A stretch of 64,000 nt of DNA from JAJTFW01 sp046330075 (GTDB lineage: Bacteria > Bacteroidota > Bacteroidia > AKYH767-A > OLB10), in NCBI GenBank assembly GCA_046330075.1, contig JAXLTL010000005.1:124001-188000 (forward strand), written 5' to 3'. The position numbers and the translations under genes are program-made. Positions 18,792-27,652 of the stretch are shown here, one piece after another. The notes beneath the pieces are model-generated. The model saw nothing but the letters and a program-made list of their open reading frames with translations, searched no databases and was not told the origin of the DNA. Every line of letters starts with the position of its first letter. Positions within the stretch are counted from its first letter, which is position 1.

Positions 18792-19441
18792 ACATAGGTG
18801 TACTTGGTACCGGAATGGTCGGACAGGCCATCGCCGGTAAACTCATAAGCCTGGGACACAAAGTTAAAATTGGCTCACGGTCGGGCAGTAACGAAAAAGC
18901 TAATGAATGGGTGGCTAAATCAGGATCCAACGCTTCTCAAGGGACCTTCAATGAAGCAGCTGCTTTCGGTGAGATGATCTTCAACTGCACAAAAGGTGAA
19001 GTGAGCCTTGAAGCACTGAAGATGGCCGGAGCAGAAAATCTGAAAGGTAAGGTCCTCATCGACATTTCGAATCCGCTCGACTTCAGCAAGGGCATGCCTC
19101 CCACCTTGCTGGTCTGCAACGACAATTCACTGGGCGAACAGATTCAGCAGGCCTTCCCTGAAACGCATGTGGTGAAAACGCTGAACACGCTCACCGCCCC
19201 GCTGATGGTAAATCCACAACTCGTCAACAATGGCGATCACGATATCTTCCTGAGCGGTAACAACAAGGAAGCAAAGGAAAAAGCAAGCGCATTACTGCAA
19301 ACATTCGGCTGGGCTGTTGAACATCTCCGCGATCTTGGTGATATCACGACGGCGCGCGGTACAGAACAACTGCTTCCGCTCTGGGTAAGGTTGTATGGCG
19401 CAATGGGAAGTCCGATGTTTCAGTTTAAAATTGTGAAATAA
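18788..19441 (+). CDS. NADPH-dependent F420 reductase-like / NAD(P)-binding oxidoreductase
   Basis: The 217-residue protein opens with a Rossmann motif (MNIGVLGTGMVGQAIAGKL) and a typical arginine-serine for NADP (GSRSGSNEKA). The segments LIDISNPLDFSKG and VVKTLNTLTAPLMVNP match the F420-dependent NADP oxidoreductase-like family. In organisms without F420, members of this family act on other substrates. Its start codon overlaps the stop of the NmrA-like gene. It is the last gene of the MarR-linked operon. Confidence 0.85.
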   Translation: MNIGVLGTGMVGQAIAGKLISLGHKVKIGSRSGSNEKANEWVAKSGSNASQGTFNEAAAFGEMIFNCTKGEVSLEALKMAGAENLKGKVLIDISNPLDFSKGMPPTLLVCNDNSLGEQIQQAFPETHVVKTLNTLTAPLMVNPQLVNNGDHDIFLSGNNKEAKEKASALLQTFGWAVEHLRDLGDITTARGTEQLLPLWVRLYGAMGSPMFQFKIVK

Positions 19442-19480
19442 CCATACTAAAAGTTCATCTTGGTTCCTTGCACCGCTTTA

Positions 19481-19700
19481 TTCAACCCCTTCGGGGTTGT
19501 GCACTACTACATCTGTTTGTAACTGAGAGCGGGCTCTCAGTTACAAACAGTCAACCCCTCCGGGGTTGCAATGCAATGATCCCTTTCGTTCAAGTTGTAT
19601 TAAGGTGCATTGATTCAACCCCTACAAGGTTGCAATGCAGCGAACCAGTTCATTCGTATATTTTGTGAAGTAGATTCCCTCCACCCTGAACGGGTAACGC
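19481..19700. repeat. Four degenerate hairpin repeats with ~65-base period
   Basis: Four related units begin near 19481, 19550, 19613 and 19678. The core is TCAACCCC, 2-3 bases, GGGGTTG followed by CAATGCA-type sequence; the last two are degraded. The first two cores can form 7-bp hairpins. The 364-base gap between 19441 and 19805 holds these repeats and a separate 38-base palindrome, with no convincing gene. It resembles REP-like interspersed repeats. Confidence 0.7.
19513..19550. repeat. 38-base palindrome (18-bp perfect arms, 2-base loop)
   Basis: CTGTTTGTAACTGAGAGC is followed by GG and then its exact reverse complement. It lies between repeat units 1 and 2 of the surrounding array. No T-tract follows, so a simple terminator role is not supported. 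The near-absence of a loop argues for a cruciform or protein-binding site. Confidence 0.75.
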
Positions 19701-19805
19701 ACAACTCCTACCGGTTTGAACATCAATCAGGCTACACAGGAGTACGAACGCCGCTTGTACTTCTGTTTAAACAATCGCAAAGTGCACGAAGTGCCGCATC
19801 GCATT

Positions 19806-21650
19806 TTACATCTTCATCAGCTTACCCTGCATACTTCCCGCGTCCGTCTGCAGATTCAACAGATACATTCCAGGCTGTAATGAAGAGATATCCAGCGGGT
19901 AGATTTCATTCCCAAAAATCTCTTCTGAAAGCTGTCGCTGCATCACTACGCGTCCATTAATATCGAACAGCGTGAGTAAGCCGGTTGCTGAAACCGACGG
20001 CAATGGAATACTGACGCGGTCAGATGACGGAACAGGGTAAACATCAAGAGGAGTTGTGTTAACCGCATTTTCCAGTCGCGGACCAAACGGCTGCGGACTT
20101 GAAGGAGCCTGCAAAACGATACGGTTGGCCGCCCGTGTGGTGGCTGCTGTAGCCTGTCGAAGAAAATGTTCGCCGGCGTTTACATACCAGCTCTGCTTCC
20201 AAGTGGTATTAAAAGTTTTCGTTTTAATAGTACTTACACTGAACCAATCACCCTGCAATTTTGTTTTGGTGACATTGATGATGGTATACCCATAATAAGA
20301 TAAATCCACATAGCGCACATGACTGTTGAAGAGTTTAATCAGTGCCGGGGTAAGATTACTTAACGGGTTGGGCGATGTCACGCTTGGACAGACAAATTCC
20401 ACACCTGCCGAAGCAGCCCTGTTAGAAGAACTGTATCCTGACAGAGGAAGATCATTGGCCCATGCCGAATGAATATCACCGGTAAGTACCACCATATTCT
20501 TGCTGTTGTTAGCGGTGAAACTATTGTACAGCCGGGAGCGTTCCGCCGGATATCCGTCCCATTGATCAATGTTTAATATAGCGCCAAATGCCACCATTGG
20601 TGCCACCATGACCTGCTGACCAAGTATATTCCATTTGGAAGTACTCGTTGACAAATCATCCATCAGCCAGTTCCGCTGTCCCAGGCCCAGCATGGTTCGT
20701 GATGTATCATTGAATGAAGGATCGGATGACTGCAACTGTTCTGTTCGTCCCTGCAGGCGGGTATCCAGCATATCGAGGCGGATCAGGTTTCCGAATTTAA
20801 ACTGACGGTACAACCGACCGGGGTCATTGGTCGGGTCCGGTTTCTTTACAGGCATCCATTCGAAATATGCCTGTTTCGCAGCAGCTAAACGGTCGTTCCA
20901 GTTTCCCTCGGTAGCCGGATCATGGTTTTCAGCACCGCCCATCCACGCATCATTGGCTACTTCGTGATCATCCCAAACGACAATCAGCGGATACTGCTGC
21001 AGCAATTTGCGTGTATCTTCATCCAGGCGGTATTGGGCATGTCTTCTTCGGTAATCCGATAACGTTATAGCTTCCAGCTTCGGGTCGTGCACCCTGTTCA
21101 CGGTAGAATCGTACCCGAACCCATATTTGGCATATTCATAAATAAAATCTCCGAGATGCACTACCACATCCACATCGTTGCGGTCGGCAATTGAACGGTA
21201 AACATTGAAATATCCGCTCTGATAATTTGTACAGGACACCACTGCCAAACGAATACTGTCGACCCCGGTTGAAGGTAACGTACGTGTTCGTCCCGTAAGT
21301 GAGTTCCTCGATTGGGCGGTAAACTGATAATAATACCAGGTATTGGGCTGCAATCCGTAAACGGTTACTGCCGCAGTGAAATCGCTTCCGTACCTTGCAG
21401 TCACAGATCCTGACTTCACCACGTTGGTAAGACCGGTATCGGTGGACAGTTTCCAGGTTACAGGAATTGCTTTTGTTGAGCCTGCCGGAGGTGTTACACG
21501 GGTCCAGAGTGTAATGCGGTTGGTGCCGGGATCACCGCTGGCAACACCGTGGTAAAAAGGGGCCAGACTGGTATCAGTCTGGGCCATTGCTGCGACCGCT
21601 AAGAGTTTGAACAGCAGGAGAAGTCCTCCTCTTAAACTATATGTATTCAT
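19806..21650 (-). CDS. PhoD-like alkaline phosphatase/phosphodiesterase with T9SS sorting domain
   Basis: The start is taken at MNTYSLRGG (21650), giving a signal peptide ending in AAMAQ. The 614-residue protein has an N-terminal Fn3-like PhoD domain (FYHGVASGDPGTNRITLWTR). The metal site follows: VVHLGDFIYEY, IVVWDDHEVANDAWMGG, and LTGDIHSAWANDL. These match PhoD, which uses calcium and iron to hydrolyse phosphomono- and diesters. The C-terminal ~75 residues form a T9SS sorting domain (VYPVPSSDRVSI, LFDINGRVVM, GMYLLNLQ). It is therefore expected at the cell surface, where it could scavenge organic phosphate. Confidence 0.93.
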   Translation of the reverse strand: MNTYSLRGGLLLLFKLLAVAAMAQTDTSLAPFYHGVASGDPGTNRITLWTRVTPPAGSTKAIPVTWKLSTDTGLTNVVKSGSVTARYGSDFTAAVTVYGLQPNTWYYYQFTAQSRNSLTGRTRTLPSTGVDSIRLAVVSCTNYQSGYFNVYRSIADRNDVDVVVHLGDFIYEYAKYGFGYDSTVNRVHDPKLEAITLSDYRRRHAQYRLDEDTRKLLQQYPLIVVWDDHEVANDAWMGGAENHDPATEGNWNDRLAAAKQAYFEWMPVKKPDPTNDPGRLYRQFKFGNLIRLDMLDTRLQGRTEQLQSSDPSFNDTSRTMLGLGQRNWLMDDLSTSTSKWNILGQQVMVAPMVAFGAILNIDQWDGYPAERSRLYNSFTANNSKNMVVLTGDIHSAWANDLPLSGYSSSNRAASAGVEFVCPSVTSPNPLSNLTPALIKLFNSHVRYVDLSYYGYTIINVTKTKLQGDWFSVSTIKTKTFNTTWKQSWYVNAGEHFLRQATAATTRAANRIVLQAPSSPQPFGPRLENAVNTTPLDVYPVPSSDRVSIPLPSVSATGLLTLFDINGRVVMQRQLSEEIFGNEIYPLDISSLQPGMYLLNLQTDAGSMQGKLMKM

Positions 21651-21755
21651 GACAGGTTTCAGGTTTGAAATTGAGCAGTACAATGTACAGATTTCCCGAA
21701 TACGTTGAAAGTACCTGAAGAAATTTCAGCGCAAGTCCCTGGCTTACTGAAAATT

Positions 21756-23738
21756 TTAAAAATTCAGTCGTAAAGTTACAGTGGTTCCCTCCTCCCCTTC
21801 AATACGGACTTCACCCAGAATTTCCTTCATCCTCCGCTCTATGTTCTTTAAACCATTTCCAAAACGGTTTTGCGTTGTTGCCTGAATACCTTTTCCGTCA
21901 TCAGCGATGATGATACTAAACGAATGATCACTGATAAACATTTCAAGTCGTATTTTCTTTGCACCCGAATGCTTGATTACATTGTGAAGGATCTCCTTCA
22001 CTACCAGAAAAAGGTTTCGTTTCACCGGACCAGTCACCTGCATCTGCGGGATAAGATCGGGAATAATAAATTCCACCTGCACATCATGATCATCCAGATA
22101 TTGGCGGGTATAACCACGAATATACACCACCAGATCTTCCAGCGAATTGCTGTTATTGCTCATTGCCCAGATCATTTGCCGCATGCTTTCCACCAATTCC
22201 TCCGAACGCGTGGAGATACGACGGATATCCTGTTTCACCTCTTCCGCATTTTTCTGCATCGCCAGCTCACTGATCATCCGTATGGTAGAAAGTCCTGCTC
22301 CCAAATCATCATGCATATCGGCAGCCAGCCGGCTGCGCTCGTCTTCCCGTGCCATCAGTTCCTTCACTTCCATATCTTTCTGCAAGGCGGTTACTTTTTG
22401 TCGTGCAATCCGTGTACGGAAGTAAATGATCAATAACAAAACAATAAGTCCAAGACCGGAAATCAACAACCAACCCAGTCGTTGATCCGATTTACTCTTC
22501 TCGGCTTGCAGGATCAGTTCCTTTTCGGCCAGCTCCCTGCTTTTCTTTTCATTTTGATATTTCGATTCGAGCTCGTTCACCTGCGCAAACTGTTCCGATA
22601 ACTCCAGTGAATCCCGGTAAAGTCCGCTGTTCTTCCTCGCCTGCAATGCAGCTTGATAATTTCCCAGGCGTTCTTCGGCGATGGACAGTCCATCGTACAA
22701 GGACATCAGCAACGAATGATTTCCAACGATCAACGCATGAGGTAAGGCCTCTGTCAGGACTGCTTTTGCAGCCGCATAATCACCAATATATTGATAAGTG
22801 GCTCCCAGATCATGCAGATTATGTACCAGATGAAAATCGTTGTTCTGACCCTTTGAAATCTCAATCAACTTCTTGAAGTAAACAATCGCAGAATCGGATT
22901 GACGCAGATGGCGGAGAGCATTCGCATAACCGCTCAGTGCAAACTGCACCAGGGAGATATCATTGTACTGCATACCGATCTTGTATGCATCCCACGATCT
23001 GGCTTTGGAAGCATCATAGAGACTATCAAATTCGTCGCTGGTGGCCAGATTCACGAGTGCATAGCCCATACCGAGCGTATCGTGTTGTTTCTCTGCCAGC
23101 TCATAACCGATTGCAGCAAAATAGCGGCTTTTGGCATAATCTTTAATCTCGATGAGCACACCTGATAAATTTCCGGCCAATGCGTTCATCAACATAGTGT
23201 CCTTTAACTGCTCAGCAATGCTAAATGCCCTGAGGTAATGATCAGCAGCTTTACGCATTTCGGTCTTATACTGATATACCGTGCCGATGCGGTTGAGTTG
23301 GATCGCCTGCCAACGTCGCTCGCCATACTTAACACACATCTGATACGCTGTATCGGCATTCGACAAAATCTGATCATACTCCGATTGAATGGTGAGTACT
23401 GAGTTTTTGTAGTCGAAGTACCTGACTAATCCATGGACGTAACCGAGGTCACGACTCAGCACTCTGGCTTTTTCATACCAGTACAGCGCCGTATCATTGA
23501 TAATCCCCTCAAAGTATTCTCCGTACTTATAACAGAGATTTACATAGTTCGTGTCCCTCTTCGATTGTTGCAATTGGCGGAATACCTCGGCCCGTTCACG
23601 CGATTTCTCGACGGTGAGTTGTTGTGGAATTGCCGTCGTTGCTGTCAGGATGATCAATACCACCGACAAAAACGTCCGCCAGAACCATATATATAACTGC
23701 GATGAATAACCGTATTTCACAATTGAGCGTATTTCCAT
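21756..23738 (-). CDS. TPR-containing sensor histidine kinase, NarL-partner type
   Basis: The 660-residue protein has an N-terminal hydrophobic export segment (about residues 18-40). A ~340-residue region of tetratricopeptide-like helices follows, presumably periplasmic. One membrane helix is near residue 430 (GWLLISGLGLIVLLLIIYF), then a short coiled-coil. The HisKA_3 domain has the phospho-acceptor in RLAADMHDDLGAGLST. The HATPase domain has NVIKHSGAKKI and the G-box IADDGKGI. This type phosphorylates NarL/FixJ-family regulators, one of which lies 2.8 kb upstream in the same orientation. It is the last gene of the run that starts with the secreted protein at 26409, with gaps of 58 and 42 bases. 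Confidence 0.92.
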   Translation of the reverse strand: MEIRSIVKYGYSSQLYIWFWRTFLSVVLIILTATTAIPQQLTVEKSRERAEVFRQLQQSKRDTNYVNLCYKYGEYFEGIINDTALYWYEKARVLSRDLGYVHGLVRYFDYKNSVLTIQSEYDQILSNADTAYQMCVKYGERRWQAIQLNRIGTVYQYKTEMRKAADHYLRAFSIAEQLKDTMLMNALAGNLSGVLIEIKDYAKSRYFAAIGYELAEKQHDTLGMGYALVNLATSDEFDSLYDASKARSWDAYKIGMQYNDISLVQFALSGYANALRHLRQSDSAIVYFKKLIEISKGQNNDFHLVHNLHDLGATYQYIGDYAAAKAVLTEALPHALIVGNHSLLMSLYDGLSIAEERLGNYQAALQARKNSGLYRDSLELSEQFAQVNELESKYQNEKKSRELAEKELILQAEKSKSDQRLGWLLISGLGLIVLLLIIYFRTRIARQKVTALQKDMEVKELMAREDERSRLAADMHDDLGAGLSTIRMISELAMQKNAEEVKQDIRRISTRSEELVESMRQMIWAMSNNSNSLEDLVVYIRGYTRQYLDDHDVQVEFIIPDLIPQMQVTGPVKRNLFLVVKEILHNVIKHSGAKKIRLEMFISDHSFSIIIADDGKGIQATTQNRFGNGLKNIERRMKEILGEVRIEGEEGTTVTLRLNF

Positions 23739-23780
23739 CGAAAGATAGGAATTCAGACGATAATCACCAAAACGGGTTAT

Positions 23781-24968
23781 CTATTTCATCAAACAGGTAA
23801 CCGAAGCAATGGGCACCATTCCTCCGAACTTCAGGCTGCTGCTCACCGTGGTACGGATCCCGTAGTTGAGCAGTACATTGTTCCCCAGTCGCAGATCGCC
23901 CCCGTAGGCCAGAATGAACTTCTCTGCTGTAACAAGTACATCATTGCCGGTATCTATACCATTTTCCAATATGGGAGATACCGCGCGGTTACGGGTATAG
24001 AAGCCTTCGATGAAAAAACTATAGCGCACACTGCCATAACGGATGTTCAGCCCGGTGGCGAAATCGAACAGCTGCTTTTTCTGATTGCTGATGACCGGGG
24101 TTCCGGTCAGACTATCGGTAACGGAGCTACGCAGATTACCTTGTTTGTTAATGGTGCGGAACATGGTACTGATGAGCCAACGGCGTCCGATGCCTAACGA
24201 AGCATTCAGCCATACCGCATTGGCCATGGGATCCAGCCTGAGACTGTCGAACCGCTCGTTGAGCTTCGGATTGAACGAATAGGCTTTGCCATAGGCAATA
24301 TCCACATAACTCGCATTCCAGTGACGGGCTTTATTTTCATCGGTCTTTACTTTTAATTGCTCACGGTAGTTCTTACGGAACATGTACAATTCATTCTCTT
24401 TCTGAATCATGAGCGCATCGAGCGAATCACGTTCCACCGAAGGAGGTAATTGCTTACGCACCTGTTTCAAACTATCCAGCTGACTCATCTGTAATTGCAC
24501 CGCCGATTCATAGTTGGCCTGATGTTCGCTGAACAATTGGTCATCGAGAAATGGATCATAGGAGCGAAAGAGATTCAGTTTTACCGCATAGCTGAAGAAA
24601 CGTGTGGTATCATTGCCATCCAATGTGCCACCCGATACACTCAAGGTGCTCAATGTGCGCAACAGATAACCGGACGAACGGTATTTTGCGAGATTGGTGT
24701 TCTTATTATAAGCCAGCAACCAGACCGGTTGCATTTCCAGCGCGAGGTTGGGAGCCAGGCGGTAGGACTTCAGCGACCAGTCCACTTTAAAATCGCGGGT
24801 TACAGAGGCACGACCCACCAATGAAGCATTGGCATCCAGCAACTGATACGCAGGAGCAGCCGGAATGGTGAAATCGCTTACAGAAGGTTTCACCTCATCG
24901 CTTGTCTGCGCCTGTATCATCACCGGAACGAGCAGAATGGCGAGCAGTATTTTCCTGAACTTTTTCAT
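23781..24968 (-). CDS. Outer-membrane beta-barrel-like protein of the two-component locus
   Basis: The start is taken at MKKFRKILLAILLVPVMIQAQ (24968), a signal peptide; the frame upstream lies in the intergenic gap and the end of the previous gene. The 395-residue protein is rich in alternating strands (LNASLGIGRRWLIS, YGSVRYSFFIEGFYTR, VLLNYGIRTTVSSSLKFGG). A charged helical insert is predicted around residues 160-230 (SQLDSLKQVRKQLPP and onwards). It is probably an outer-membrane barrel with no family I recognise. It is sandwiched between the secreted protein and the histidine kinase, suggesting shared regulation. No Ser/Lys protease or TonB features were seen. Confidence 0.6.
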   Translation of the reverse strand: MKKFRKILLAILLVPVMIQAQTSDEVKPSVSDFTIPAAPAYQLLDANASLVGRASVTRDFKVDWSLKSYRLAPNLALEMQPVWLLAYNKNTNLAKYRSSGYLLRTLSTLSVSGGTLDGNDTTRFFSYAVKLNLFRSYDPFLDDQLFSEHQANYESAVQLQMSQLDSLKQVRKQLPPSVERDSLDALMIQKENELYMFRKNYREQLKVKTDENKARHWNASYVDIAYGKAYSFNPKLNERFDSLRLDPMANAVWLNASLGIGRRWLISTMFRTINKQGNLRSSVTDSLTGTPVISNQKKQLFDFATGLNIRYGSVRYSFFIEGFYTRNRAVSPILENGIDTGNDVLVTAEKFILAYGGDLRLGNNVLLNYGIRTTVSSSLKFGGMVPIASVTCLMK

Positions 24969-25026
24969 AGACAGTGATTGTACGGTCATGTCCGGATCAA
25001 CTGCCAGACATGACCATTGATCAGTT

Positions 25027-26409
25027 TTATTGTACAATCATGCGGTTATTCCCAGGATTCTGTTCTCCTGCAACGGCAGTGATATCGAAAATGAGACCTG
25101 AATCTGTCCAGAAGGCGAGATTATTGGAAGCTGCACCCGAGCAAAACACACAGGATGCTTTGTTAGCCTGTACATTGGATACCAGCGGAGTCTTCATGAC
25201 CCCTTGCCCGCATACTGTACTGATCGGACGTACATACGTCACCGTAGTTGTACTTTGTATTGGAATTGAAGGAACATTAATAGTACCGATCTGAACACCA
25301 GCGCCGTTAGTTACTCTCAACGTAGTAGCCGGACTCGCCACATTACCGGTATTTTCAATTACAATCTGCAGATCTGGAATCACCGTCGTTTTGATATTAC
25401 TGGTTGCGGTAAGATTGCACAACTGATATTTTGCCAGATCAGCATCCGAAAACTGGCCATTGACAGACCCATTGCTGGTAAATAAATTGGTAAGCCCCTG
25501 AATCTTCAGCTCCGGAAAAAATGTAGAAGGAGCTGCCGCTTCGATACGTTTTAAATCCGTCAGTACTCCTGCATTTGACATCAGATTATTGTAATCATAA
25601 ACCAGGTAGGGCCCCCAACCGCCATTGATGTTACCAACACCACCATATACGAACAGCAGGTTCTTTGTTATATCAGTAAAATTTTCGAGATCAATATCAA
25701 CGCCGGCCGTTCCCGATGGACGTACCGTAAGGGTGATAGTAGTACCAGCAGCATTCACCGTCAGATCGGAAGAGGAGAATGGAAGATTTGTTTTGCCAAA
25801 GAGATTTGAACGCAGTCCGTCATGCAACTGCACCTGATTCGTAAAGCCTGTACCGTTGAACTGCAGCGTATACACCGTTCCGGATTTAAGTAAGGATGTT
25901 TCCCCTCCGTTCTTTCTGAAGGGAATGATAGAAGGCAATGGAGATCCGGTCCACTGTATAGAATTGACAACACCCCGGCCGGCTACTTTACAATCCAGCT
26001 GATCATAACCCGTGAGCTCAACGGCATACCTTACTTTAATGATGAAGTCCGTTTCAATTCCCGGGAGATCCGAACTATTGACGGTGAATTTAACATGGCC
26101 TTCGTTGTTGCTCTTGAATTTATTCAATCCGGTTCCACTGATCGTTCTTTGTTTAGTTCCGGAAGCATTACAGATTTCAACACGATCACACACATCGAGA
26201 AAAGCACCGGTAAGGTCCACTACATGACTTACACCGGTTACGAAGGGTAAACGAAACCCCTGAATACGGTTATTTGAAACAGCCAGATTACGGCTGAGAT
26301 TCTGAGGAACATTTATTCCAGCCTGCAATTGTACAGCACTGATAGTAGCATGGGCGGTTGCATTCAGCAGGAGTATCATCACTGTTGCAACCCGGATCAT
26401 TTTTTTCAT
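25027..26409 (-). CDS. Secreted protein with a CARDB-like domain, predicted response-regulator target
   Basis: The 460-residue protein has a signal peptide (MKKMIRVATVMILLLNATAHA) and otherwise beta-rich sequence. The first ~250 residues look like two Ig/IPT-like domains (TVYTLQFNGTGFTNQVQLHDG). A segment near residue 345 (IPDLQIVIENTGNVASPATTL) resembles a CARDB cell-adhesion domain. The last ~110 residues contain three cysteines and end in QNPGNNRMIVQ, a CARDB-type closing strand. No T9SS domain is visible. Its promoter has a perfect palindromic site just upstream of the -33 box. It is followed by the outer-membrane-like protein and the kinase. Confidence 0.65.
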   Translation of the reverse strand: MKKMIRVATVMILLLNATAHATISAVQLQAGINVPQNLSRNLAVSNNRIQGFRLPFVTGVSHVVDLTGAFLDVCDRVEICNASGTKQRTISGTGLNKFKSNNEGHVKFTVNSSDLPGIETDFIIKVRYAVELTGYDQLDCKVAGRGVVNSIQWTGSPLPSIIPFRKNGGETSLLKSGTVYTLQFNGTGFTNQVQLHDGLRSNLFGKTNLPFSSSDLTVNAAGTTITLTVRPSGTAGVDIDLENFTDITKNLLFVYGGVGNINGGWGPYLVYDYNNLMSNAGVLTDLKRIEAAAPSTFFPELKIQGLTNLFTSNGSVNGQFSDADLAKYQLCNLTATSNIKTTVIPDLQIVIENTGNVASPATTLRVTNGAGVQIGTINVPSIPIQSTTTVTYVRPISTVCGQGVMKTPLVSNVQANKASCVFCSGAASNNLAFWTDSGLIFDITAVAGEQNPGNNRMIVQ

Positions 26410-26435
26410 AGTGTTGGTGTATTAATAGTACACCG

Positions 26436-26482
26436 CAAAACTACCGGAGCAACCGCCGCCGTTCAATATAACCTTGGTTATA
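26436..26482 (-). promoter_or_regulatory. Promoter with palindromic site of the secreted-protein operon
   Basis: Minus-strand order: palindrome TATAACC-AA-GGTTATA (26482-26467), TTG (26466-26464), 20 bases, TAGTTTTG (26443-26436), 26 bases, start codon. The boxes fit the Bacteroidota consensus. The palindrome touches the -33 element, the position from which activators usually contact RNA polymerase. The same two 7-base arms occur before the response-regulator gene at 27233-27248. Confidence 0.75.
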
Positions 26483-26568
26483 ACACACACTCACCGGATT
26501 CGGGGATACTAACGGAAACGACTGTACGTAATCATACCTCATCAAAGTGTACGTACGTCATTAACAAA

Positions 26569-27225
26569 TCAGCGTTTGAAATACTTGTTGATGGCTTCTG
26601 TTTTGTTCTGCACCTGCAGTTTCTCGTAAATCTTGTGGATATGCTGTTTTACAGTGCCGGTGGTGATGAACAGTTTCTCCGCTACTTCTTTGTATAAAAA
26701 TCCTTTGGAGATCAGCTCCAGAATTTCGCGTTCCCGTTTGGAAAGAATATCAGCTTCCGGTATTGGTTTCGTTTGCCTGTTGAACACATTCACCAGCTTC
26801 CGGGCAATCTGTGCGCTCATCGGTGAGCCTCCTTCCATGATTTCACGGATGGCTTCGAGGAACTGGGCGGGACTCGATTTCTTCAGCAGATACCCCATCG
26901 CACCGGCCTGCAGGGCTTCAAAAACGTTTTCATCGTCGTCGTACACGGTGAACATCATGAATTGGCCGGCGAAACCTTTTTCACGGAGGCGTCGGATACA
27001 CTCGATACCTGAAATCCCGGGCAGATTGATATCCATGACAATAATATCGGCACTGCAGGGAACTACTTCCTCTACCGCATCTTCTGCATTCGCAAACTCA
27101 GCTGTACAGATAAAACCCGGGGTGGTATTGAGTACATCTCTGAAACCTTCCCTGATTTCATGAACATCTTCCACAATGGTGACCCGAATATCGTTCATCT
27201 TGCAAAACAACAGTTTTTCAGCCAT
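26569..27225 (-). CDS. NarL/FixJ-family response regulator
   Basis: The protein has a receiver domain with acidic pocket IVEDVHEI, phospho-acceptor near Asp65 in VMDINLPGISGIECI, and the KKSSPAQF lysine loop. A LuxR-type helix-turn-helix follows (LSKREREILELISKGFLYKEV, then LFITTGTVKQHIHKIYEKL). The outer ATG gives 218 residues. An internal ATG at 27198 (MNDIRVTIVED) gives 209 residues and fits the usual family start better, so the true start may be there. It is the likely partner of the histidine kinase at 21756-23738. A palindrome identical in its arms to that at 26467 lies upstream, suggesting autoregulation. Confidence 0.93.
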   Translation of the reverse strand: MAEKLLFCKMNDIRVTIVEDVHEIREGFRDVLNTTPGFICTAEFANAEDAVEEVVPCSADIIVMDINLPGISGIECIRRLREKGFAGQFMMFTVYDDDENVFEALQAGAMGYLLKKSSPAQFLEAIREIMEGGSPMSAQIARKLVNVFNRQTKPIPEADILSKREREILELISKGFLYKEVAEKLFITTGTVKQHIHKIYEKLQVQNKTEAINKYFKR

Positions 27226-27232
27226 TTCCGGG

Positions 27233-27248
27233 TATAACCAAGGTTATA
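27233..27248 (-). promoter_or_regulatory. Palindromic site upstream of the response-regulator gene
   Basis: TATAACC-AA-GGTTATA on the plus strand has the same 7-base arms and 2-base spacer as the site at 26467-26482. It ends 7 bases before the outer start codon and 34 bases before the alternative start at 27198. I found no TAnnTTTG box further upstream, so the site may overlap the promoter and give negative autoregulation. Confidence 0.7.
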
Positions 27249-27652
27249 TTCTTAAAAAATCCACCGTTTTCGGGAATCCGCGATGCAGCTTTCCCGGTTT
27301 TATTGTGCGTGTTAACGTGATTTTAACGGTCAGATTTATGTCATTCATCTGCAACTCACCCTTTGTTCACTTTGGATTCATGGCCGCCTCCCCATCTTTG
27401 ACTTGTCGTTCAGGCGACACGCGTTCTTCTCTCATACAGTTTTCAATCAATAGGGTTGTTGATTGGTTAGGTTAGAAGGGTCTCAGAGGTGGGGCCCTTC
27501 ATTTTTTTTGCCCCAAGCCTCAGGCGGCAAGCCGCAAGCCGCAAGCTACAGGCGGCATGTATCTTTTCCACTATTTTTACGTAGAAATACGGTCGCTATC
27601 CGACATTTTTCGATTACCCCAACTTATTCATCCTCACACCTCCGTTCATTCT
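27249..27652. other. Intergenic region before pyruvate carboxylase
   Basis: These ~400 bases contain a terminator-like hairpin (27475-27509). A short direct repeat of GCCGCAA/GGCGGCAAG lies at about 27520-27553. The pyc frame is open upstream of its true start but the extension is not conserved-looking. I found no clear promoter box for pyc. Confidence 0.5.
27475..27509 (+). terminator. Terminator-like hairpin with T8 tract, orphan
   Basis: GAAGGG pairs with CCCTTC across a 14-base loop and is followed by ATTTTTTTT (plus strand). No plus-strand gene ends here, since the response regulator upstream reads the other way and pyc starts 144 bases later. It could end a short unannotated transcript or attenuate pyc. 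Confidence 0.4.

Noticed and set aside
19468..19668. 66-residue frame with repeated PLRGC segments
   Set aside because: The apparent protein repeat is created by the hairpin DNA repeats in this non-coding gap.
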